Source: Bifidobacterium mongoliense DSM 21395
GTDB lineage: Bacteria > Actinomycetota > Actinomycetes > Actinomycetales > Bifidobacteriaceae
Direction: 5' to 3'
Length of the DNA: 64,000 nucleotides
Assembly (NCBI RefSeq): GCF_000741285.1
Contig: NZ_JGZE01000002.1
Location: 1-64,000, forward strand
The notes beneath the pieces were generated by a model. It was not told the origin of the DNA. It ran no database searches and was given only the letters and a program-made list of their open reading frames with translations. This document shows positions 54,247 to 62,608 of the stretch, one piece after another (position 1 is the first letter of the stretch; every line of letters begins with the position of its first letter). The translations under genes were made by a program, and so were the position numbers.

Positions 54247-56256
54247 CTAGCGGCGATCCTGGGGATCGTCGTTCTGCGCGATGTCGGCCACGACCGGCAC
54301 GACCATCGGCTTGCGATGCAGCTGGCGCGACACCCAATTGCCGATCGTGCGACGCATGATCTGCTGGAGCTTGTAGGTGTCCTTCGTGCCCTGCATCATC
54401 GCGTCCTGCAGCTGCTCGACGATCTGACCGCGCACGCGCTCGAAGTCGCTCTCGTCCTCGGCCATGGCGTTCAGGTAGATCTTCGGCGTGGTGATGACGT
54501 CGGAGGACTCAGTGTCGACCACGACGAAGCAGGAGACAAAGCCTTCGGTGCCAAGAATCAAGCGCTTTTCGAGCTCGTCATCCGTGATCTCGCCGACGGA
54601 ATCGCCATCGACGTAGACGTAGCCGCACGGCACCGAACCGACGACGGCAGCCTGGCCGTGGTACAGATCGACGACGTCGCCGTCCTCAGCGAGCACGACG
54701 TTGTTCGGATCCACGCCGGTCTTCACGGCGATAAGGCCGTTGGCGACCAGGTGGCGGTTCTCGCCGTGGATCGGCATCGCGCACTTGGGCTTGATGATGT
54801 TGTACAGGTACAGCAGCTCGCCCTCGTCGGCATGGCCGGAGACGTGGATGGCCGCGTTGTCCTTGTTGATGACCCGCGCGCCCTTCTGGATGAGCTTGTT
54901 GATGACCTTGTACACCCCGTGCTCGTTACCCGGGATGAGGGAGCTGGCCATCACGACGGTATCGAACTCGTTGATGGTGATGTCGCGGTGGTTGCCATCC
55001 GCGATGCGGCCCAGAGCTGCCATCGGCTCGCCCTGCGAACCGGTGCACATGTAGACGATCTTGTTGTCCTGGATGTCGTGGGCCTTGCGCAGATCGACGA
55101 CGGCGCCCTCGGGAATCCTCAGATAGCCCAAATCGGCGGCGATGGACATGTTGCGTACCATCGAACGCCCGACGAAGACGACCTTGCGGCCGACCTTCTG
55201 TGCGGCGTCGATGACCTGCTGGACACGGTGGACGTGGCTGGAGAAGCTGGCCACGATGATCTTGCGGGTCGCCTCGGCGAACGCGCGCTCCAAAGCCGGG
55301 CCGATGGAGGTCTCAGGCTTGACGAAGCCGGGCACCTCGGCGTTGGTGGAATCCATCATGAGCAGGTCGATGCCCTGCTCGCCGAGCTTGCCGAACTCCA
55401 CGAGATCGGTGATGCGGTGGTCGAGGGGCAGCTGGTCGAGCTTGATGTCGCCCGTGTCGATGAGGCTGCCGGCCGGGGTGCGCACGCATACGGCGAGCGC
55501 GTCGGGAATCGAATGGGTGACGGCGATGAACTCAAGGTTGAAGGGACCGACCTTGAGCTTGTCACGGCCGTTGACCTCGACCATGGTCGGGTTCTGGTGA
55601 TGCTCCTTGCACTTCGCGTCGACGAAGGCAAGGGTCAGCTTGGAGCCGATCAGCGGGATGTCGGGACGCAGGTTGAGCAGGAAGGGCACGCCGCCGATAT
55701 GGTCCTCGTGACCGTGGGTGAGCACGAGCGCCTCGATGTCACCGAGACGATCCTTAATGTAGTTGAAGTCGGGCAGGATCAGATCGACGCCGGGCTGCTC
55801 CTCTTCGGGGAAGAGCACGCCGCAATCGATGAGCAAGAGGTGACCGTTGTACTCGATCACGTTCATGTTGCGCCCGATCTCACCCAGACCGCCGAGCGGC
55901 ACGATGCGCATGGAACCCTTGTGGTACTTCGGCGGGGCGATGAGGACCTCGTCCTGCTGCGGGGCGATCGAATCGCCGCGACCGCGACCGGAACCGCCGC
56001 GACCGCCGGAGCGACGCGAGGAACCGGACTGGCGCGAGCCACCGCGGGAGGAGTCGGAGCGGGAACGGGTGGAGCGACCCGAACGCGAGCGCCCGCCGGA
56101 GGTCTTGGAACCGCTCTTGGTCGGGCTCTCGGCGTCGGAGGACTTGGCGCTGCGAGTGCGAGGGGCGCGCTCGGGCGCGGACTCGACGGCCTCGTCACGT
56201 GAGGCCGCAGCTTTGCTGCCGCGCCGGTGTGTGGTCACTGTTATCTGTTCTTCCAT
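54247..56256 (-). CDS. rnj: Ribonuclease J
   Basis: A 669-residue RNase of the metallo-beta-lactamase/beta-CASP group, with endo- and 5'-exonuclease activity in mRNA and rRNA processing. Metal motif LTHGHEDHIGG, DTGDIK, the beta-CASP segment ASFSSHVHRVQQ, and HVSGHADEGEL with MPIHGENRHL near the end are present. The first about 110 residues are an actinobacterial Arg/Ser/Gly-rich extension (SRSGRSTRSRS type), probably disordered and RNA-binding. ATG 56256 follows TAGGAAAAG. It follows dapA on the same strand, a common actinobacterial gene pair. Confidence 0.96.
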   Translation of the reverse strand: MEEQITVTTHRRGSKAAASRDEAVESAPERAPRTRSAKSSDAESPTKSGSKTSGGRSRSGRSTRSRSDSSRGGSRQSGSSRRSGGRGGSGRGRGDSIAPQQDEVLIAPPKYHKGSMRIVPLGGLGEIGRNMNVIEYNGHLLLIDCGVLFPEEEQPGVDLILPDFNYIKDRLGDIEALVLTHGHEDHIGGVPFLLNLRPDIPLIGSKLTLAFVDAKCKEHHQNPTMVEVNGRDKLKVGPFNLEFIAVTHSIPDALAVCVRTPAGSLIDTGDIKLDQLPLDHRITDLVEFGKLGEQGIDLLMMDSTNAEVPGFVKPETSIGPALERAFAEATRKIIVASFSSHVHRVQQVIDAAQKVGRKVVFVGRSMVRNMSIAADLGYLRIPEGAVVDLRKAHDIQDNKIVYMCTGSQGEPMAALGRIADGNHRDITINEFDTVVMASSLIPGNEHGVYKVINKLIQKGARVINKDNAAIHVSGHADEGELLYLYNIIKPKCAMPIHGENRHLVANGLIAVKTGVDPNNVVLAEDGDVVDLYHGQAAVVGSVPCGYVYVDGDSVGEITDDELEKRLILGTEGFVSCFVVVDTESSDVITTPKIYLNAMAEDESDFERVRGQIVEQLQDAMMQGTKDTYKLQQIMRRTIGNWVSRQLHRKPMVVPVVADIAQNDDPQDRR

Positions 56257-56412
56257 ATGTCTTTTCCTAGTGGATCTTGTAGTTGGTGTCCGTGGCTCTT
56301 GATGCACGGACGAGGAATGGTTGTTGCGTGGGTTTCAGGTGGGGGCTGAGCCGGCGGGTTTATCGCCGTTCGGTGGCACGCGGTACGACCGGTGCCCAAC
56401 GCCTGGTGGCGC

Positions 56413-57318
56413 TCAGAGCACCTTGGCTTCGCGCATGCCTTGTTCGGCGCGGAAGAGCTCCTCCGGGCTCGGACCGACGTTGGGCAGCCGCATGGTGGTG
56501 TTGTCAAGCACCCCACGGACTTTGAGCGCGGCCTTGGCCATGACGGCCTGGAAACCGTTGCCGTTGAGGGCCTCCACGAGCGGGGCGAGTTGCACAGCCA
56601 GCCGCTGGGCGATGTGGATGTCGCCACGGTCGAAGGCGTCGGCCAGCTCATGCATCGGGCCGGCGGCGGCGTGGGCAATCACGGAGATCACACCGACCGC
56701 ACCGACGGACAGGTACGGCAGGAACAGCCCGTCGTCCCCGGAGTACCAGGTCAGCCCCGTCTCCATGCGCTTGCGTATGGCTCCGGCGACGTCACCGGTC
56801 GCGTCCTTGACGGCGGCCACATGGTCGAGATTCGCCAGACGCCGGTAGGTGCTCAGCTCCAGATGCAGTCCAGTTCGGCTGGGCACGTCGTAGATGATGA
56901 TGGGCTTGTCCGCGGAGGCATCGACTGCCGCATAATGCTGGTAGACGCCGTTCTGCGACGGACGCGAGTAATACGGTGCTACGACGAGCACCGCGTCAGC
57001 CCCGGCCTCCTGCGTCTGCTCGACCATGCGAACCGTATGGATGGTGTCGTTCGAGCCGGCTCCCGAGATGATCGGCACGTCGACGACCTCTTTGACGGCC
57101 TTGACGAGCTCGACTTTCTCCTCCATATGCGTCACGGGGGATTCGCCCGTGGTGCCGTTGACCACAAGGCCATCGGCGCCATCCGCCACCAGACGCTTGG
57201 CGAGGCGTTGCGCCGCCTCGAAATCAATGGATCCGTCGGAGGTCATGGGGGTGACCATGGCGGGAAGTACGCGCCCAAACGGTGCGGGGTCAAGAAGATG
57301 CATGGAACCGTCAGTCAT
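56413..57318 (-). CDS. dapA: 4-hydroxy-tetrahydrodipicolinate synthase
   Basis: A 301-residue lysine/diaminopimelate pathway enzyme joining pyruvate and aspartate semialdehyde. Family motifs GLVVNGTTGESPVTHMEEK, VVAPYYSRPSQNGVYQHY (catalytic Tyr) and HVAAVKDATGDV (Schiff-base Lys) are intact. The start is uncertain among 57327 (GTG), 57318 and 57303; I use 57318. rnj lies 156 bp downstream. Its pathway partner dapB is 4.3 kb upstream, separated by the gluconate genes. Confidence 0.95.
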   Translation of the reverse strand: MTDGSMHLLDPAPFGRVLPAMVTPMTSDGSIDFEAAQRLAKRLVADGADGLVVNGTTGESPVTHMEEKVELVKAVKEVVDVPIISGAGSNDTIHTVRMVEQTQEAGADAVLVVAPYYSRPSQNGVYQHYAAVDASADKPIIIYDVPSRTGLHLELSTYRRLANLDHVAAVKDATGDVAGAIRKRMETGLTWYSGDDGLFLPYLSVGAVGVISVIAHAAAGPMHELADAFDRGDIHIAQRLAVQLAPLVEALNGNGFQAVMAKAALKVRGVLDNTTMRLPNVGPSPEELFRAEQGMREAKVL

Positions 57319-57435
57319 AAGGTCCACGGTACTTCGCGGGCGGGACGCTGACGGTTACGTCTCCGGGTTCGCGGGCGGAGTCATGACCGCTTTCGCAGGA
57401 GATGGGGCGTTCAGACGCAATGCGCACGCGATACC

Positions 57436-58320
57436 CTATGCACGTTCGCTATGCACGGCATGGCCGCCGAACTGGTTACGCAGTGCGGCGACCACCTTCA
57501 TCGTCATGGGGTCGTCGAGCTGTGAGTTCTGTCGGGCGAACAACGAGGCCGCCGTCACTGGCAATGGCACTCCCATATCCAGACCATCCTGCACCATCCA
57601 ACGTGCCTCTCCCGTCTCCTCCGCCCTGCCCGCGATCCGTGCCAGATCAGGATCGTCCTTGAGGGCTCGCACCAGCAGGTCGAGCAGCCACGACCGCACT
57701 ACCGAGCCCTCACGCCACGAGTCGCAGACCCGGTCGGGGCATTCGACCAGATCGCTGGCCTCCATCATGGCGTATCCTTCGCCCAGAGCCTGCATCATGC
57801 CGTATTCGATGCCATTGTGAATCATTTTCACATAGTGACCCGCGCCGACCGGACCGGCATGCACCAACCCACTGTCACCGGACGGCTTGAGCGTTTCGAA
57901 GACCGGGAGGATGCGCTCGAAGTCCGAGTCATTGCCCCCTACCATGAGCGCATAGCCGCACTCACGCCCCCATACACCTCCGGAAGTGCCGACGTCCATG
58001 AAATGGATGCCATCACGCCCCAGTTCCTTAGCGTGACGCTGATCATCGCGATATCGCGTATTGCCGCCGTCAATCACCAGATCCCCCGGATCAAGCAGCT
58101 CCGACAACTCAGCGATGGTACCGTCCGTCGCCGCGCCCGCCGGCACCATGACCCACAAGGTGCGCGGGCTTGGCAACGCCTCGACGAGACCCGACAGTGA
58201 ATCCACGTCGCGCCCCGAGTCGGCGGCCATATCGTAGCCGACGACCCGGTGCCCTCCCTCACGTAAACGTTGCACCATGTTGCCGCCCATGCGGCCCAAC
58301 CCAATCATACCGATGTCCAT
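57436..58320 (-). CDS. gnd: 6-phosphogluconate dehydrogenase, short decarboxylating type
   Basis: A 294-residue enzyme oxidising 6-phosphogluconate to ribulose 5-phosphate. N-terminal Rossmann motif MIGLGRMGGNM, VIDGGNTRYRDD, the catalytic MDVGTSGGVWG and GHYVKMIHNGIEYGMMQ with Lys/His/Asn/Glu. The about 300-residue size marks the short (GntZ/YqeC-like) class rather than the 480-residue pentose-phosphate enzyme. Start ATG 58320 follows AAAGGAATCGAT. It lies in a gluconate set with gntK and gntP, giving uptake, phosphorylation and entry to pentose metabolism. Confidence 0.93.
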   Translation of the reverse strand: MDIGMIGLGRMGGNMVQRLREGGHRVVGYDMAADSGRDVDSLSGLVEALPSPRTLWVMVPAGAATDGTIAELSELLDPGDLVIDGGNTRYRDDQRHAKELGRDGIHFMDVGTSGGVWGRECGYALMVGGNDSDFERILPVFETLKPSGDSGLVHAGPVGAGHYVKMIHNGIEYGMMQALGEGYAMMEASDLVECPDRVCDSWREGSVVRSWLLDLLVRALKDDPDLARIAGRAEETGEARWMVQDGLDMGVPLPVTAASLFARQNSQLDDPMTMKVVAALRNQFGGHAVHSERA

Positions 58321-58434
58321 ATCGATTCCTTTCCTCTTGTTGTGCATTGTTGCGACGACGGCAGTACCCGACCTGCTGCGCCGACCCGTCCCGACCGGGA
58401 ACGCGTTTCCCGGACTCCACGCCTCCGGGTACGG

Positions 58435-59091
58435 CTACGCCGTTCGAGGTGCGAGATGCAGGATCTCGACGATGGCGCGAGACTCCTCCTCCACCGTCGG
58501 ATGCCGACCCAGATCAAGAGACACATGAACCTCGTCATTCCCGGGACGTTCAAGAATCGCAAACTGCGATGCGAGCATCTCGGGTTTCATGAAATGCCCC
58601 TGCCGATGCGAGAGCAGCCCCATCACCGTGTCGTAATCACCGTCGAGATACACGAACACCACACCGGGCATACGCAGCCTATCGCGATAGATGCGCTTGA
58701 GCGCCGAACAGGTGACCACGGCGGGCCGGCGCTCATCAACATGCCGACGAATCCAAGTGGCAATGGTATCCAACCACCCCCAACGATCGTCGTCGTTCAG
58801 GGGAATGCCGGCGGCCATCTTGTCGATGTTGGCCTGTGGATGGAAATCATCGGCTTCCGCGCTGTCCCAGCCCCGATCCCGGGCGATCATTGAGGCCACG
58901 GCCGTTTTGCCGCTACCGGCGGGACCCATCACCACAAGGACGGGCTCGGCCGAATCAAAGTATCCGGCTGGAATCGTGTTGGCGACGATAACGTCATCCC
59001 TGCCCAACGCCCCCAGATCCGTATCTTCACGGGATGCGGATCCCTGTTGTACTGCGGAGGACCGGGAATCGATGGTGGACTGGCTACGCAT
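58435..59091 (-). CDS. gntK: Gluconokinase
   Basis: A 218-residue kinase of the GntK/IdnK P-loop family. Walker A VVMGPAGSGKTAVA near residue 54, EADDFHPQANIDKMAAGIPLNDDDR as the substrate loop, TCSALKRIYRDRLR and HFMKPEMLASQFAILE as lid. An N-terminal extension of about 45 residues precedes the core. ATG 59091 follows AAAAGGAGA. gntP ends 45 bp upstream and gnd begins about 115 bp downstream on the same strand. Confidence 0.94.
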   Translation of the reverse strand: MRSQSTIDSRSSAVQQGSASREDTDLGALGRDDVIVANTIPAGYFDSAEPVLVVMGPAGSGKTAVASMIARDRGWDSAEADDFHPQANIDKMAAGIPLNDDDRWGWLDTIATWIRRHVDERRPAVVTCSALKRIYRDRLRMPGVVFVYLDGDYDTVMGLLSHRQGHFMKPEMLASQFAILERPGNDEVHVSLDLGRHPTVEEESRAIVEILHLAPRTA

Positions 59092-59136
59092 AAGCAATCT
59101 CCTTTTCTGGAACAACATACAATGAGCACGACAGGA

Positions 59137-60546
59137 TCAGACAATGGGCACGAAGAGGCTCACGGCCATCACCAGCAGGAAAATGACCACGGACAACAGG
59201 CACTCGAGCACAGACCAGGTCTTGAACGTCTGGCCCACATCGAGACCAAAATACTCTTTGACCAGCCAGAATCCGGCGTCGTTGACGTGGGAGAGGAATA
59301 TCGAACCGGCGCCAATCGCCAGAACGAGGAGCACGACGGCCGGCTGCGAAGCTCCCATGCCGTCCATCACGGGACCGAGAATACCCGCGGTCGTCATGAT
59401 GGAAACGGTTGCCGAACCCGTTGCGACACGGACGAAGATCGCGATGAGCCAGCCAAGCAGCAGTATGGAGATGTGCGACTGTTCAACGAAGGATCCGATG
59501 ATCGAACCGATGCCGGTGTCGACGAGCACGCCCTTGTATCCGCCGCCGCCGCCAACGATGAGCATGATCCCGGCGACCGATGGCAATGACTCGCCCAACG
59601 ACCGATTCATCGTGGCGAAGGGGATATGCCCCACGCCACCGAGCACGCCCATCGACAGCAGCAACGCGGCGAGGAGTGCGATCTCCGGCTTGCCGAGGAA
59701 GATAAGGGCCTGCGACCAGGCACTTCCGGAATGATAAGCCGTGGGGTCGGCGATTTCGAAAATGGCGGCGATGAGCATCAGCACGGCCGGCAGCAGAATG
59801 CAGGCGACGGCGAGCGGGAACGGAGGCAACCGCTTGCTCCCGTCGCGGTCCTGCTCCGATACCGCAAATGACTCCGGCGCACCGACGGGTACCCACCGGG
59901 ATGCGAACGACGAGAAGGCGGGACCTACGATGGCGATGGTGAGAATCGCAATGGGAATGCCCACCATCATGGTCATGCCCACATTCGCGTCTCTGAAGCA
60001 ACTCAGCGCGGCAAGCGGACCGGGGTGCGGCGGCACGGCGGCATGCATCACCGACAATCCCGCCAGCGTCGGAATCGCGACCTTCATGAGGGGAAGTCCG
60101 GTTCTGCGGGTGACGAGGATCACCACCGGGACCAGCATGACCAATCCGACCTCGAAGAACATCGGCAAACCGATAAGCGCTCCGATCACCGCCATCGTCC
60201 ATGGGATCATGGCACGGCTCGAACGGTCGACCAGCGCATCGACGATGCTGTCGGCGGCACCGGTATCCATAAGCAATCGGCCGAGCATGGAACCCAGACC
60301 GATGAGGATGCCGACGCTCGTCATCGTCGATCCGAACGACATCGAGAAGCTGGCAATGGTGTTCACCGGGCCGTATCCGGAACCAAGACCGACCACAAGC
60401 CCCGCAAGAATGAGCGATACAAACGGATGCAGCTTCGCCACCGTCACCAACAGCACCAATACCACGACGCTGGCGATGATGCTCACACCCAACCGCGTGG
60501 GGTTAAGTTGCGGCACCGTTGCGGCCACCGCTAGGACACTACCCAT
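59137..60546 (-). CDS. gntP: Gluconate permease, GntP family
   Basis: A 469-residue symporter with 12-14 helices. Family motifs: ILAGLVVGLGSGYGP, AVPPHPGPLAALSCF, MLIVGGGGGYKGVLVDTGIG, ATGSATVSIMTTAGI, and SHVNDAGFWLVKEYFGL at the end. The start is ATG 60546 (MGSVLAVAATVPQL) behind AGAGGTGG. It imports gluconate, which GntK phosphorylates. The divergent gntR gene and the shared spacer suggest gluconate-responsive control. Confidence 0.95.
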   Translation of the reverse strand: MGSVLAVAATVPQLNPTRLGVSIIASVVVLVLLVTVAKLHPFVSLILAGLVVGLGSGYGPVNTIASFSMSFGSTMTSVGILIGLGSMLGRLLMDTGAADSIVDALVDRSSRAMIPWTMAVIGALIGLPMFFEVGLVMLVPVVILVTRRTGLPLMKVAIPTLAGLSVMHAAVPPHPGPLAALSCFRDANVGMTMMVGIPIAILTIAIVGPAFSSFASRWVPVGAPESFAVSEQDRDGSKRLPPFPLAVACILLPAVLMLIAAIFEIADPTAYHSGSAWSQALIFLGKPEIALLAALLLSMGVLGGVGHIPFATMNRSLGESLPSVAGIMLIVGGGGGYKGVLVDTGIGSIIGSFVEQSHISILLLGWLIAIFVRVATGSATVSIMTTAGILGPVMDGMGASQPAVVLLVLAIGAGSIFLSHVNDAGFWLVKEYFGLDVGQTFKTWSVLECLLSVVIFLLVMAVSLFVPIV

Positions 60547-60838
60547 AATCCACCTCTTCTTTGAGCGATTCATGCCGAACGCGGTGCCCCAAGCCCTCAA
60601 ACGGTTCCGCATTCGTACTAAATTGTATGACAAGACAACACAACATCTCTGTTTTGTATGCCTTATTGTGAAATTATATCCATTCGTATGCCATATGCAA
60701 GAGCAATGTATCGGTGTGTCACACATGACAATGAAGTACCACACGAGCGGATGTCCACATGGCAGTGACGAACCGGTGCCGGGCCACCCTTCCCACCGGA
60801 CCCCGCTTGGTTCACACGGACCGTGCCATACTGGATAT
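60547..60838. promoter_or_regulatory. gntP/gntR divergent control region
   Basis: TTGTATGACAA (60623-60633) is a palindrome matching the TNGTNNNACNA half-site rule of FadR-subfamily GntR proteins. TTGTATG recurs at 60654 and TCGTATG at 60684, spaced 31 and 30 bp (three helical turns). TGTCA-CACA-TGACA (60717-60730) is another inverted repeat. These are good candidates for GntR operators on both promoters. Confidence 0.6.
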
Positions 60839-61669
60839 ATGTTCCAGCACCACCCGCAACTTACCCCCAGCAGCCGCACGAGGGACACCGCAACACGCCA
60901 TCAACCCTCGTCGACAGCCACCGATGCCACCTCCACTCACGCACGCGGAACCGAATCAGGACAATCACTGCACGACCGGCTGGTTGAGGAATGGGGGTCG
61001 GCGATCGTATCGGGAGTCGTGGCAACGGGGAAACGGCTACCCGAGCCAAGCCACGCGTTGGGAAACCCATCGAGAACGGTAACCCGTGAGGCCACGCGGG
61101 TGCTTGAATCCAAAGGCCTCGTCGAAGTCAAGCGTAAGACCGGTGCGATCACCACCCCGTCTTCCGCATGGAATCCCTACGACCCGCAGATCATCACATG
61201 GAAACTCAACGGGCCGGACCGCATCGCCACGCTCCACCAGATCTCCCAGCTGCGCGTCGCCATCGAGCCGACGGCCGCTTGGCTTGCGGCGCGAGCCTCT
61301 ACACCACAGGATTGGGCGGAACTCACCCGGGCCAGCATCGATATGGTCGCCCATTCGGACCACGCCGACGAATCCGATTATCTGCAAGCCGATATCCGAT
61401 TCCACCGAGCGCTGCTCACCGCAACGGGCAATCCCATGTTTTCCGCACTCGATGACCTTGTCGCAGCCACGTTGCAGGGACGGACCGAACATGAACTCAT
61501 GCCCACCACTGCCAATGCGGAAGCGCTGCGCTGCCACGTCGACGTAGCGGCGTTCATCCGCAAAGGGGACGGGGCGGCGGCCCGACGTGCGATGGAACGA
61601 ATCGTCGACGAGGCGGACGAAGCGATGACGGGCACGGACTCCCAACACCCGGCACCACGCGACCAGTGA
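60839..61669 (+). CDS. gntR: GntR (FadR subfamily) regulator of gluconate genes
   Basis: A 276-residue regulator. The first about 40 residues are disordered. The winged helix follows: LHDRLVEEWGSAIVSGVVAT, then RTVTREATRVLESKGLVEVK and RKTGAITTP. The C-terminal FCD domain (RIATLHQISQLRVAIEPTAA, DYLQADIRFHRALLTATGN, HVDVAAFIRKGDGAAARRAM) binds the effector, with Asp/His metal ligands in DIRFHRAL. Start ATG 60839 has only a weak ribosome site (TGGATAT), so it is tentative. It is divergent from gntP; the effector is presumably gluconate or 6-phosphogluconate. Confidence 0.88.
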   Translation: MFQHHPQLTPSSRTRDTATRHQPSSTATDATSTHARGTESGQSLHDRLVEEWGSAIVSGVVATGKRLPEPSHALGNPSRTVTREATRVLESKGLVEVKRKTGAITTPSSAWNPYDPQIITWKLNGPDRIATLHQISQLRVAIEPTAAWLAARASTPQDWAELTRASIDMVAHSDHADESDYLQADIRFHRALLTATGNPMFSALDDLVAATLQGRTEHELMPTTANAEALRCHVDVAAFIRKGDGAAARRAMERIVDEADEAMTGTDSQHPAPRDQ

Positions 61670-61694
61670 CCCCGCGGGGTAGGCGGCAGGGCCT

Positions 61695-62447
61695 TCACAG
61701 CTGCAGGAAGGTCTCCAGCCCAGTGTGCAGACCGGTATAGCGCCCTGAAGCGACCTGGCGCACGGCCAGAAGCACGCCCTGCATGAACGAGCCGCGGTCG
61801 AAGCAGTCGGAGCGGATGACCAGTTGCTCGCCGGGATTGCCGAAGAGGATCTCCTCATGGGCGTTGAGGCCGCGCAGACGCACCGCGTGGACGTGGACGC
61901 CCTCGACCACCTGGCCGCGGGATCCGGCATCCGAACGGGTGCCGTCGGGCATCGCCCCCAGACCGGCGTCGCGACGGGCCTTGGCTATGGCATGGGCGGT
62001 GTTGAGCGCCGTGCCGGAAGGGGCGTCGATCTTGTCCGGGTGATGCATCTCGATGATCTCCGCCGATTCGAAGTAGCGCGCCGCCTGGGCCGCGAAGTGA
62101 TCGGCAAGGACGGCCGAAATCGCGAAGTTCGGCGCCACGAACACGCACTGGTTCCGGTGCTCGGGCCGCTCCAGCACCTCGCGGACCTTCGCCAGCCGGT
62201 CCTCGTCCCAGCCCGTCGTGCCCACGACCACGTTCACACCCTGATCCACGAGGGCGAGCACGTTGTCGAGGGACGCGGACGGCACCGTGAACTCCACGGC
62301 CACGTCGGTGTTACCCGGAGTGATCTGCGCGATATCCTGCCCATGATCGATGGTATGCGACAGCCGCGTATCCTCGGCGTCGTTCACCGCGTCGACCACG
62401 GTCGACCCCATCCGGCCCTTGGCCCCCACCACTGCCACTGCGATCAT
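61695..62447 (-). CDS. dapB: 4-hydroxy-tetrahydrodipicolinate reductase
   Basis: A 250-residue NAD(P)H enzyme of the lysine/diaminopimelate pathway. The Rossmann motif VAVVGAKGRMGSTV, the DVAVEFTVPSA segment, VGTTGWDEDRL, and the catalytic EMHHPDKIDAPSGTAL (His/His/Lys) are intact. ATG 62447 (a GTG precedes it) follows AAAGGCGGG. It stops 26 bp from the convergent gntR stop. Four 16-bp repeats lie upstream. Confidence 0.96.
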   Translation of the reverse strand: MIAVAVVGAKGRMGSTVVDAVNDAEDTRLSHTIDHGQDIAQITPGNTDVAVEFTVPSASLDNVLALVDQGVNVVVGTTGWDEDRLAKVREVLERPEHRNQCVFVAPNFAISAVLADHFAAQAARYFESAEIIEMHHPDKIDAPSGTALNTAHAIAKARRDAGLGAMPDGTRSDAGSRGQVVEGVHVHAVRLRGLNAHEEILFGNPGEQLVIRSDCFDRGSFMQGVLLAVRQVASGRYTGLHTGLETFLQL

Positions 62448-62519
62448 CACGAACCCGCCTTTCTCACGATGGCACGCATACGGTCGATCCAGTCGACGTC
62501 AACGTGCCATAACGCCGCT

Positions 62520-62583
62520 GTGTGCCACCCACTGCATGTGTCATCCAATGTATATGTCACTAAACGTATATGCACCCAGAGGA
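62520..62583 (-). repeat. Four 16-bp imperfect tandem repeats upstream of dapB
   Basis: Units on the + strand: GTGTGCCACCCACTGC, ATGTGTCATCCAATGT, ATATGTCACTAAACGT, ATATGCACCCAGAGGA. The shared element is RTRTGYCA. A fifth, weaker unit may precede them at 62504. They lie 73-136 bp before the dapB start. Confidence 0.6.
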
Positions 62584-62608
62584 CATCGCCGAACTCACCG
62601 ACACTCGA

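Noticed and set aside
54316-56202. Long + strand open frame opposite rnj
   Set aside because: Antisense shadow; rnj has all catalytic motifs and a proper start.
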